Positions 1 to 6,296 of a stretch of 7,944 nucleotides of DNA are shown one piece after another. The position numbers were made by a program, and so were the translations under genes. This stretch comes from Chloroflexota bacterium (GTDB lineage: Bacteria > Chloroflexota > Dehalococcoidia > UBA2979). Numbering within the stretch: the first letter of the stretch is position 1; each line of letters starts with the position of its first letter. The notes under the pieces were generated by a model. It ran no database searches and was not told the DNA's origin. It saw nothing but the letters and a program-made list of their open reading frames with translations. The stretch covers positions 1 through 7,944 of the forward strand of contig VYDC01000221.1 in the NCBI GenBank assembly GCA_009843585.1, in the 5' to 3' direction.

Positions 1-214
1 CCGCCGCGGCAACCGGGGTCGGAGTCACGCGCGAGGGCGTGGAGGCCGGGGTGACCGCAGGCTCGGCGGCGCCCCCTCCGCACGCGGACGCAGCCAGAAC
101 GGCCGCGCCGACGGCGGCGAGGGCGTAGCCCGACAGGCCACGACCGGCCGAAAGGTCCAGCCGATGCCGGTTGCTCCGCAGGATCACCCCGTCCTCTCCC
201 GGTCCCGGCCGCAT
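1..214 (-). CDS. Lipoprotein of unknown function, N-terminus only (runs off left edge)
   Basis: Only about 71 codons are visible. The protein starts with a basic stretch (RSNRHR), then a hydrophobic segment ending VLAASAC at Cys45, followed by GGG and a Thr/Pro/Ala-rich spacer. This is the layout of a lipidated, exported protein; Ala rather than Leu at -3 makes the lipobox imperfect. The ATG at 214 is the most upstream start, because the in-frame codons back to the previous gene's stop contain no other start. It has a weak AGGG five bases upstream. A GTG at 187 is preceded by GGGAGAGG with a five-base spacer and may be the true start, giving a shorter leader with Cys36. The linker DNA resembles that of the gene just upstream (281-2410), so this may be a paralogue. 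The functional domain lies outside the window, so no role can be assigned. Confidence 0.75.
   Translation of the reverse strand, partial: MRPGPGEDGVILRSNRHRLDLSAGRGLSGYALAAVGAAVLAASACGGGAAEPAVTPASTPSRVTPTPVAAA
185..200 (-). promoter_or_regulatory. Candidate ribosome binding site and GTG start for the partial left-edge gene
   Basis: On the minus strand GGGAGAGG (200-193) lies five bases before a GTG at 187-185, in frame with the lipoprotein leader. It is a better Shine-Dalgarno match than the AGGG (223-220) before the ATG at 214, so it competes for the true start. Confidence 0.45.
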
Positions 215-232
215 CGCGGCCCTACCGGCGCC

Positions 233-259
233 GGGCCTCGGCCCTGATCCGTGCCACGG
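233..259 (-). other. Two small GC hairpins between adjacent genes
   Basis: The 67-base gap between the stop at 281 and the ATG at 214 holds two short perfect inverted repeats: CCGTG/CACGG around one base (249-259) and GGGC/GCCC around a four-base loop (233-244). Neither is followed by a T tract on the minus strand, so they do not look like an intrinsic terminator. They could be incidental to the high GC content or could influence mRNA stability between cistrons. Confidence 0.3.
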
Positions 260-280
260 TCCGTCCCGCCACGCCCGCGA

Positions 281-2410
281 TCATTCGTGGTCGAGGTGGT
301 GGAAGAGCACCCAGCCCTCGAGGCCCTCCCCGGTGCGGATGCGGACCAGGGGATCATCCTCATCAGTCAGGAGGTGGCGACCGGCGCGACACGCCGTGTC
401 ACAGCTGAGAGAGACGCGCGTGCCGTCCGGCAGGCAGCCGAGTGCCGCCCCGACGGGCTGCTCGTGGAGATCGGCGCAGCCTCCCGTGCGGGCGATCACG
501 AAGCCAAGCTCGCTTTCGAAGGGCGGAAGCTCGAGCTTCGGCGGGACCAGCGTCCAATCGAAGAAGGCCCCGAACCATTCTTCCCAGAGCCATTCCCTGT
601 CCCACTTCCCCGAGCCATAGCGCAGCTCCTCGTGCGTCTCGCCCCAGATGACCCGATCCCAGTCCCTGGGCCGCTCGAGGTAGGTCGTCCACGCATCGCG
701 GGGCCACATGACGCCCAGGGAGAGCCAGCGATCCCGGACGGCGTCGTACATCCCGCCGAACCCGTACGCGAAGTAGCGGCCGTCGCCCGTCGGGGCCGGA
801 GTCGGCCCCGGCGCCACGTAGAGGATGGCGCCCCGCTCGTCGACGTAGGCACCGTCGCCCGAGGTCCGCGCCGGGGCCCAGAGAGATGCGGGCGGGAGCG
901 GGGGCAGGCTCACCAGTCCGGGCTCGGGGTCGACGCGGGCGATCGCGTAGCCGCCGCGGACGCCGACCACGAAGCCGTCGCTGTTCGCGAGCCACTGGGC
1001 CTCCCAGAGCCCCTGGTAGGTGTAGGCCGAGAGCACGCGGAAGACCGGCTCGCACGTATCCGCGTCGGCGATGACGACCCGGCTCCAGGGCCGGTCCTCC
1101 GGGGGACGGCCGTGCCACTTGTGGCCATCCGGGAAGCCCTCCTGCCAGGCGACGTAGCGCCCGTCGGGAGAGGTGCTGCCGCCGCAGGGCGGCTCGGCGC
1201 GCGCATCCTGGCCCAGCCACGCGGAGCCGAGAATGGAACCATGTTCGAATCTCCGGGCGTCCACCGGCAGCGGGTCGCCCTCCCAGCTGAAAAGGAAGCG
1301 CTCGAGGCCGTGCTCGTCCGACTCCGGGCAGTAGTGGTCCACGTCGACGAGGATCATCCGGGGCTCGGGATCGCGGTTCGCCCAGCCGGCGGAGAGCAGG
1401 CTCCGTGAACCCTTCTGACCCCACGCCGGCCAGGTTCCGGAGTAGTCGGCGCGGACCGTGATTCCTCGGCACCCCTCGCGCAGCTCCGGTTCGAACAGCA
1501 CCTCCGGGTGCGATGCGGTGACGGGCATGCGGTAGACCCGTTCGCCGCCATGAGCGGAGCCGACCCGGACGGAGATCACGAGCGTGCGGCCGTCCGGCGA
1601 GAAGAACGAGTACGCGTCTTGCTCCTCGTCAACCCCGCGCAGGGAGAAGCGCGTGGCGATCTCCCCCTCGCGGGTCATGAGCGTGAAGGCGCCGTCCCGC
1701 CGGTCCTGGAAGAGCAGATGGTCGTCCGACAGCGCCGCGAGGTGGGACGAGCGGTGGCGCCAGCGCCAGACCTGCAGCGTCTCGCGATCGAGTAGTAGGT
1801 ACACCCGCTCTTGGGGGTACCACGTCAGGTGAGCGGGTCTGTCCGACACGCGCGCGCCGACCCAACTGCTCGAGAGGACGCGGTAGTCCCGCGGACCCCG
1901 ATCCCACGGCGCTTCGGTGTACGGCGACACGAGACGGTATCCCTGCACGCGCCCGGTGAGCGTCTCCAAGGCGAAGGCGCCCTCGGTCCAGTCGATCGTC
2001 TCGCCGGCCTCCCAGGTCCTTCGCTCGAACGCGGCCCCTGCGGGTTCGACGCACACGAGGTCGACACAGGGCGTCGGGGCCGGAGGCCGGGCCGCGACCG
2101 TGGGCGTCGCCGCGGGTGAGAGTTCAGGGGTCGCCGCGGCGGTAGGCGTCGGAGTCGGGCCGCGCGAGGGCGTCGTGGTCGCCGGCGGCGCTGCGGTCGT
2201 CGCTGCCGATACCGGCCGTGCTGTCGTCGCCAGGGGTGTTGCGGTCGCGGCCACCGCCGGGAGTGTCGCCGGCGTTGTGGTCTCTGCCGGGGTGCCGGCG
2301 CCGCGCTCGCCACCGCCGCACCCCACTCCCATGCCGCCCACGGCGGCGGAGAGCGCCATCAGGAGCACCGCCCCGATGGCCCACCGGCCCGTCACCCATT
2401 TCACGGCCAT
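281..2410 (-). CDS. Exported beta-propeller lipoprotein with C-terminal SH3b-like domain
   Basis: 709 residues from the ATG at 2410. Residues 11-31 form a hydrophobic leader ending GVGC (Cys31) then GGG, a likely lipoprotein signal although Gly at -3 is unusual. Residues 32-114 are a Thr/Ala/Pro spacer. After a CVDLVC pair (Cys115, Cys120) comes a region of about 500 residues with blade-like SPDGR motifs (Ser271 and Ser414) and weaker copies such as NSDGF and GDGRYF, as in TolB/WD40-type propellers. Residues about 636-709 resemble a bacterial SH3 domain: GCLPDGT, then a long insert with CDTAC, then RIRTGEGLEGW. Cys645 and Cys659 could form a disulfide. The start overlaps the upstream stop, with GAGG ten bases before the ATG; an in-frame GTG at 2404 (GTGA overlap) is the alternative. 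It looks paralogous to the propeller/SH3b half of the 1243-residue upstream protein. It probably binds a ligand at the cell surface; the ligand is unknown and no catalytic motif was seen. Confidence 0.93.
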   Translation of the reverse strand: MAVKWVTGRWAIGAVLLMALSAAVGGMGVGCGGGERGAGTPAETTTPATLPAVAATATPLATTARPVSAATTAAPPATTTPSRGPTPTPTAAATPELSPAATPTVAARPPAPTPCVDLVCVEPAGAAFERRTWEAGETIDWTEGAFALETLTGRVQGYRLVSPYTEAPWDRGPRDYRVLSSSWVGARVSDRPAHLTWYPQERVYLLLDRETLQVWRWRHRSSHLAALSDDHLLFQDRRDGAFTLMTREGEIATRFSLRGVDEEQDAYSFFSPDGRTLVISVRVGSAHGGERVYRMPVTASHPEVLFEPELREGCRGITVRADYSGTWPAWGQKGSRSLLSAGWANRDPEPRMILVDVDHYCPESDEHGLERFLFSWEGDPLPVDARRFEHGSILGSAWLGQDARAEPPCGGSTSPDGRYVAWQEGFPDGHKWHGRPPEDRPWSRVVIADADTCEPVFRVLSAYTYQGLWEAQWLANSDGFVVGVRGGYAIARVDPEPGLVSLPPLPPASLWAPARTSGDGAYVDERGAILYVAPGPTPAPTGDGRYFAYGFGGMYDAVRDRWLSLGVMWPRDAWTTYLERPRDWDRVIWGETHEELRYGSGKWDREWLWEEWFGAFFDWTLVPPKLELPPFESELGFVIARTGGCADLHEQPVGAALGCLPDGTRVSLSCDTACRAGRHLLTDEDDPLVRIRTGEGLEGWVLFHHLDHE

Positions 2411-2424
2411 GTCCACTCGCCCTC
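2401..2424 (-). promoter_or_regulatory. Overlapping stop/start junction with ribosome binding site
   Basis: The 1243-residue gene stops with TGA at 2403-2401, inside the start of the next gene (ATG at 2410-2408), a 10-base overlap in different frames. GAGG (2424-2421) lies ten bases before the ATG. A GTG at 2404 in the downstream frame forms a GTGA overlap with the stop. Either start implies translational coupling of the two lipoproteins. Confidence 0.7.
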
Positions 2425-5400
2425 GTCGCCGCCGGGCGGGCGCACCCACACCGATGCCGCGATCTGCTCGATCACGGCGTAGGCCCGCGGGTCGTCCTCC
2501 TCGTAGTGGCTCCTCGCCCACGCCTCTCCCGTGACGGGACTCAGGAGCAGCCAGCCGCCGCTGTCCTGGTGCCAGATGTCCAGGTCGCTCTCGGCGAAGT
2601 CGAGCACGCTCTCGTAGCAGGGCGGGCAGTCCTCGAAGGCGAGCTCGACGCCGGACCACCCGAGCTCCGCTATCCGGAACTCGAGCCCGCGGGGGAGATC
2701 GAAGACGCTCGAGCCCGAGAACCGCGACCAGCGGTAGGTCGCGGCCGTGCTCCCGTCATGGAGCGAGTCGATGAACGCGCCGGACCGCTCCAGCAGGATG
2801 GGAGCCCCGCAGTCGGGGAGGCCGGCGAGCGCGAGGTCGTGCCGGGCCGCTGCCCGCAGCGAAGGCGGCACGCAGCCCTCCAGCTCGTTCCCGGCCAGAT
2901 CGACGTGCGCCAGATTCGTCAGCGTGGCGAGCTTCGAGGGGACCGTCCCCGTGAGCCGGTTCCCCTCGAGCCTGAGCTCGGTGAGCTCCGCGAGGTCGCC
3001 GAGCCAGCCCCGGATCTCGCCGTCGAGGCCGCGGTCCGTCAGGTCGAGCCCAATCACGCGCGCGGGCGAGCCGCCGACCCTCACGCCCGTCCACTCGCTC
3101 GTGGGCGTGCCCGCGCTCCAGTCCAGGGTCGCCGTCCCCGAGAGCGCGTCCCGGAGCGCCAGCAGGTGCTCGCGGTCGCTCGCGAGCCCCGGGTTGCCCA
3201 CCGGAACCGCGACCGAGAGGTCGCCGTAGCGGTAGAGCCCGCTCGCGCTGTGTCCGTCGTCGAGCGGCAGCGGGACCATGCCCAGCGGATGCCAGCCGTA
3301 GACCCCCTCAGGCCACGCCTCCGCCACCTCGCGGGCCGTGCGCGGGTCGGTCTGCGTGAACGGCTTGAGCCAGTTCGCGCACCGGGTGACGCAGGCGCGG
3401 ACGTAGATCAGCTCCGGCGCGCGGTGGCGCTGCCAGACGCGGAGCTCCGTGCCGGCGATGGCGAGGTCGCGGAACCAGTGAAAGGACTGCACCTCGCTGC
3501 TGAAGCCGTGCGCGTCGAGCGGGAAGCGGAGCGTGCCGAGCGCGTCCCACCGCCCGCCGCGGGGACGCGCGCTCACCCAGGTATCGCGGGCGTTGTCGAC
3601 GTGCTGCCAGATCCGCAGCTCGACGACGAGCTCTCCCGCCACGGCATCCCCGACGACGCCGACGGCCGGCGCCGCCGGGAGCGCGGCCGGGTCCGGGTCC
3701 GCCGGGACGTCGGCCGGCGCCGGCTCCTCGAGGCGCACGCCGTCCGAGTGCCAGCGCAGGTAGTCGGCGTGCGCCCAGCCCTCGACGCCGCCCTCGGTGC
3801 GGATGTGCATCCAGGCGCGGATGACGTCGTCGGTCTCGGCGACCGTGCCGTCCGGGAGGCACGCCACGACCCGGGCGTCGACCGAGTGGTCCTCGCGCAC
3901 GCGGAGGCACGTGTCGACGGCGACCTCGACCAGCAGGCGATCGTCGAACGGCGGCCGCTCGATCACCGGCGCGAGCGGGGGACCGCTCCAGCCCACGACG
4001 ATCTCCGGCCCCTCGGGTGCGCATCGGCCCAGCCGGCGGATGCGCACCGTGCCGCCGCCGGCGCCCCAGTCGGCGCGCGTCCCCAGGTAGCACCCGCGGT
4101 ACGGCCCCGTGAGCGGATACTCGCCCAGGGGAGGTCCGTCGGGACCGAAGGAGACCGACGCCAGGACCTCGCCGTCCCGGCCCATCACCGCCGGCGGCGC
4201 GTCGAAGACCGAGTAGAAGAGGCCGGCGTCGACCGTCGACGGGCGCCCGGGCGCCCACTCCCACGTGCCGTCGAGCGTGACGATCCGGGGACCGCTCGGC
4301 GTCGCGACCACGATGCCGGAGCCATCCGCGAGCCAGATGTCGTCGAGGTGTATCTCTTTCCAGCCGCCGTTGCGATCGGCCCCGTGGCGGCCCGGCCAGA
4401 TGCTCTTGACGCGCAGGATCGCCTCTCCCGTGGTCGCGTCCGAGACCTGCAGGATCACGTCCCAGGAGCCGGCGACCCAGGGCACGGCCTCCGAGACGAT
4501 CATGCGCCCGTCCGGTGACACCCGGGCGGAGGGGCCTCGCCAGTACCAGTCGTGCTGGCATGCGATTTCGACGTCGGAGAGGAGCGAGCCGCCCAGGTCG
4601 TAGCGGACCACGCGGCACGTGCCCGGGCCGGCGTCGGCGACGACGGCGACGACGTCGCGGCGGAGCTGGATGTCGTAGGGGATCGCGCCCCGCCGGTCTC
4701 GGACCGTCTTCCACGGAAGCGTCCACGTGGACGTTCGGGGGGTGTCCTCGTCATCGAGGTTCACGATGTGGAAGCGGTCGCCCGGGCCGCACCCCGCGCA
4801 CTCGCGGACGAGGACGTATCCGCCCGCGGCGCTGCTGAAGCGCTCCCCCGGCGGGATCGCGACGCGCGCGAGGGGCTCGAGAGCCGCGTCCATCAGGATG
4901 TCGTCGCCCGTGCGTTCGACATGGAAGAGGAGGCGCTCTCCGGAGCCGCTACCCCACGTGCGGTCGAGCCGGAGCTCGCCCTCGTCCCACACGTACCAGC
5001 GGCCGGCCTCCCGGTCGTAGAGCCGTCCCGGCCAGTTCAGGAAGCGATGGCCCGGCGAGACGGCGTCCGGTGCGTCGTCGTCGGGGCCCGGATCGCCGCC
5101 TCCCGCCCAGGCCTCGGCCGTTCCGGTTTCGACGTCGAGCAGCATCATGGACCAATGCCGCCACGGCGCCGCCGCGCCGGCCTCGTACCGCGCGGGCGCC
5201 GACCACGCGGCGGCTTCCGCGTCATCCGCCGCGAACTCGCGGATCCCGAGATCCTCGCGCGTGGGGAGCCTGGCGAGCCTCACCGGCGGGAAGCTCACCT
5301 CGGTCCGGTACACGTTGTTGATGTCGTCCCGCACCTCGATGGGGAGGGTCTGCGCCCGCTCCAGCGCCTGTGGGGTCCCGGAGATGACGCCCGTCGCGCG

Positions 5401-6132
5401 GTCGAGCGTCAGCCCCTCCGGCAGGGAGTCCGGCTCCCAGGTCACGTAGGAGACGATGTCCCGGTGCTCCGTCTCCGGCGCGATGCTGACCTCCATATCG
5501 AGGATCAGCTCCGGCACCCGGTACGTGACGGCCGGCAGCGTGGCGTCGACCGTGAGCCGGCGGGTGTGGACGTAGGACTCCGAGCCGAGGGTCGCCGTGG
5601 CCACGATCTCGAAGAGGCCGTCGGCCCAGAAGCGCGCGTTCGGGGGCACCGGGACGGACCAGTCCCCCCACGCCGCGCTGGAGGTCACGGGACGGAAGCG
5701 CGCCACGGTCGTTCGCGCGCCGGTCGCCGGGTCGATCCGCACGATCTCGACCACGACAGTCGCACCCAGCAGCGGAGTCGGGAGCCAGGCGGGCGCGCCG
5801 ACTATGGTGAGGCCGTCGGGGGTCTCCGCGAAGCCCGGGAAGGGCTGACCGCGCACCGCCGAGCGGAGCCGGATCTCGTACGGAGGCGCCGTCAGGGGCG
5901 GCGCATCCTCCGTCGCCACCGGTGCGGGCGCCGGCTGCGCGCCGCGCCCGGGAGGGCTCACGTCCGGCGTCGGAGCGGCCGGCGGGGAAGCCGCGATGAG
6001 GGAGGCCTCGGGCGCGGGCGATGGCTCCGGCGCCTGGGGCGGGGCCCCGCCGCACGCCGCCGCGCCCGACAGCAGGCACAGCGCGGTGGACAGCGCGAGC
6101 ACCCGGCCGTAGGAGGCTAGCCGCGGACGCAC
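2401..6132 (-). CDS. Large multidomain surface lipoprotein (Ig-like, beta-propeller, SH3b, duplicated module, LRR)
   Basis: 1243 residues from a GTG at 6132, with GGAG eight bases upstream. The leader ends GAAAC (Cys27), then GG and a Pro/Ala spacer to about 80. Residues 85-205 look like an Ig-type beta domain; 225-280 contain the putative-Ig motif LPEGLTLD..TGVISGTP. About 285-725 is propeller-like, with SPDG at 539-542. Residues 735-794 are an SH3b-like domain (CLRVRE, CLPDGT, IRTEGGVEGW, DYL), with Cys742 and Cys758 a possible disulfide. Residues 837-977 hold a twofold-repeated module starting ELRIWQ/ELRVWQ. Residues 985-1095 are a leucine-rich repeat with a plant-like cap (W..GV.V) and L.L..N.L.G.VP copies. 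Residues 1108-1243 are an unassigned C-terminal domain. No catalytic motif was seen. The architecture fits a surface binding or adhesion scaffold; that role is inference. The downstream paralogue overlaps it by 10 bases. Confidence 0.93.
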   Translation of the reverse strand: MRPRLASYGRVLALSTALCLLSGAAACGGAPPQAPEPSPAPEASLIAASPPAAPTPDVSPPGRGAQPAPAPVATEDAPPLTAPPYEIRLRSAVRGQPFPGFAETPDGLTIVGAPAWLPTPLLGATVVVEIVRIDPATGARTTVARFRPVTSSAAWGDWSVPVPPNARFWADGLFEIVATATLGSESYVHTRRLTVDATLPAVTYRVPELILDMEVSIAPETEHRDIVSYVTWEPDSLPEGLTLDRATGVISGTPQALERAQTLPIEVRDDINNVYRTEVSFPPVRLARLPTREDLGIREFAADDAEAAAWSAPARYEAGAAAPWRHWSMMLLDVETGTAEAWAGGGDPGPDDDAPDAVSPGHRFLNWPGRLYDREAGRWYVWDEGELRLDRTWGSGSGERLLFHVERTGDDILMDAALEPLARVAIPPGERFSSAAGGYVLVRECAGCGPGDRFHIVNLDDEDTPRTSTWTLPWKTVRDRRGAIPYDIQLRRDVVAVVADAGPGTCRVVRYDLGGSLLSDVEIACQHDWYWRGPSARVSPDGRMIVSEAVPWVAGSWDVILQVSDATTGEAILRVKSIWPGRHGADRNGGWKEIHLDDIWLADGSGIVVATPSGPRIVTLDGTWEWAPGRPSTVDAGLFYSVFDAPPAVMGRDGEVLASVSFGPDGPPLGEYPLTGPYRGCYLGTRADWGAGGGTVRIRRLGRCAPEGPEIVVGWSGPPLAPVIERPPFDDRLLVEVAVDTCLRVREDHSVDARVVACLPDGTVAETDDVIRAWMHIRTEGGVEGWAHADYLRWHSDGVRLEEPAPADVPADPDPAALPAAPAVGVVGDAVAGELVVELRIWQHVDNARDTWVSARPRGGRWDALGTLRFPLDAHGFSSEVQSFHWFRDLAIAGTELRVWQRHRAPELIYVRACVTRCANWLKPFTQTDPRTAREVAEAWPEGVYGWHPLGMVPLPLDDGHSASGLYRYGDLSVAVPVGNPGLASDREHLLALRDALSGTATLDWSAGTPTSEWTGVRVGGSPARVIGLDLTDRGLDGEIRGWLGDLAELTELRLEGNRLTGTVPSKLATLTNLAHVDLAGNELEGCVPPSLRAAARHDLALAGLPDCGAPILLERSGAFIDSLHDGSTAATYRWSRFSGSSVFDLPRGLEFRIAELGWSGVELAFEDCPPCYESVLDFAESDLDIWHQDSGGWLLLSPVTGEAWARSHYEEDDPRAYAVIEQIAASVWVRPPGGDEGEWTWP
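2848..3180 (-). repeat. Plant-type leucine-rich repeat segment within the large lipoprotein
   Basis: Encodes residues 985-1095 of the 1243-residue protein. The segment opens with a cap-like stretch (LLALRDAL, then LDW and EWTGVRV) followed by about three LRR units with the spacing L.L....L.G.I/V...L..L..L..L.L..N.L.G. A CVPPSL motif ends the series. This is the consensus style of plant receptor LRRs, which also occurs in bacterial surface proteins. Such repeats usually form a short binding solenoid. Confidence 0.8.
3202..3624 (-). repeat. Internally duplicated module (RIWQ...YRYGD), no family recognised
   Basis: Encodes residues about 837-977 of the large lipoprotein. Copy 1 begins VELRIWQHVDNARDTWVSAR and continues through WDALGTLRFPLD to FRDLAIA. 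Copy 2 begins TELRVWQ and continues through LIYVRAC, WHPLGMVPLPLDDG and YRYGDLSVAVP. The copies align at their start (ELR-I/V-WQ), middle (LG-x-x-x-x-PLD) and end (RDLAIA against GDLSVAVP). Copy 2 carries an insertion with two Cys (914, 918). It looks like a tandem beta-rich domain; its function is unknown. Confidence 0.65.
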
Positions 6133-6150
6133 GGGGTTATCTCCACTCCC
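6130..6150 (-). promoter_or_regulatory. Ribosome binding site and GTG start of the large lipoprotein gene
   Basis: GGAG at 6144-6141 lies eight bases upstream of a GTG at 6132-6130, with a second GGGAG at 6150-6146. No ATG offers an equally good leader, and the lipoprotein signal starts immediately after this codon, so the GTG start is preferred. Confidence 0.75.
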
Positions 6151-6296
6151 CGGGCCCGCTCCCGGCTACAGGGTCTGCGAGCCATCGTGCGGTGGCGGAC
6201 GCCGAACCCCCTTGCCCTCTCACCTGCGGTCCCGAGCGCGTCCGGTGTGGCTACGGCGGTCGCGGACGTCGATGCCGGCGGCCACACTCGAACACC
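6133..6296 (-). other. 164-base intergenic gap
   Basis: This is the only sizeable non-coding stretch in the window. It holds the ribosome binding site of the downstream lipoprotein gene and a weak inverted repeat close to the peptidase stop codon. I see no convincing -35/-10 pair, no T-tract terminator, no tRNA and no riboswitch-like element. Confidence 0.6.
6245..6287 (-). other. Weak inverted repeat downstream of the peptidase gene
   Basis: A perfect 7-base inverted repeat, GTGTGGC (6245-6251) with GCCACAC (6281-6287), surrounds a 29-base spacer that begins about ten bases after the peptidase stop codon. No T run follows it on the minus strand. It could be a factor-dependent transcript end, a regulator site or chance. 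Confidence 0.25.

Noticed and set aside
212..283. Stop-codon readthrough: TGA at 283-281 is in frame with the ATG at 214, with no stop between
   Set aside because: A new lipoprotein leader with its own ribosome binding sites begins after the gap, so two separate exported proteins are far more likely. The frame match has a one-in-three chance.
251..1408. Plus-strand open frame of 385 codons opposite the propeller/SH3b gene
   Set aside because: It is low-complexity, Arg/Val/Ala-rich and lies entirely antisense to a frame with clear domains; treated as a GC shadow.
2071..2320. A regular repeat array in the Thr/Ala/Pro linker of the propeller/SH3b gene
   Set aside because: The composition is simple but I find no constant period like the 18-bp one in the peptidase gene.
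2411..2659. N-terminal extension of the propeller/SH3b gene to a start at 2659
   Set aside because: The extra 83 residues are Arg-rich, overlap the upstream gene's coding C-terminus in another frame, and would bury the lipoprotein signal inside the protein.
2218..6120. Long plus-strand open frames (2218-4518 and 4552-6120) covering the large lipoprotein gene
   Set aside because: Their products are Arg/Ala/Pro-rich with no recognisable domains, while the minus-strand frame shows a leader, SH3b, LRR and Ig motifs. Long antisense frames are expected opposite a GC-rich gene with GC at third codon positions.
6117..6185. A 22-codon minus-strand frame (ATG at 6185) ending inside the start of the large lipoprotein gene, a possible leader peptide
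   Set aside because: There is no ribosome binding site before it, its composition is ordinary for GC-rich DNA, and it has no regulatory codon run.
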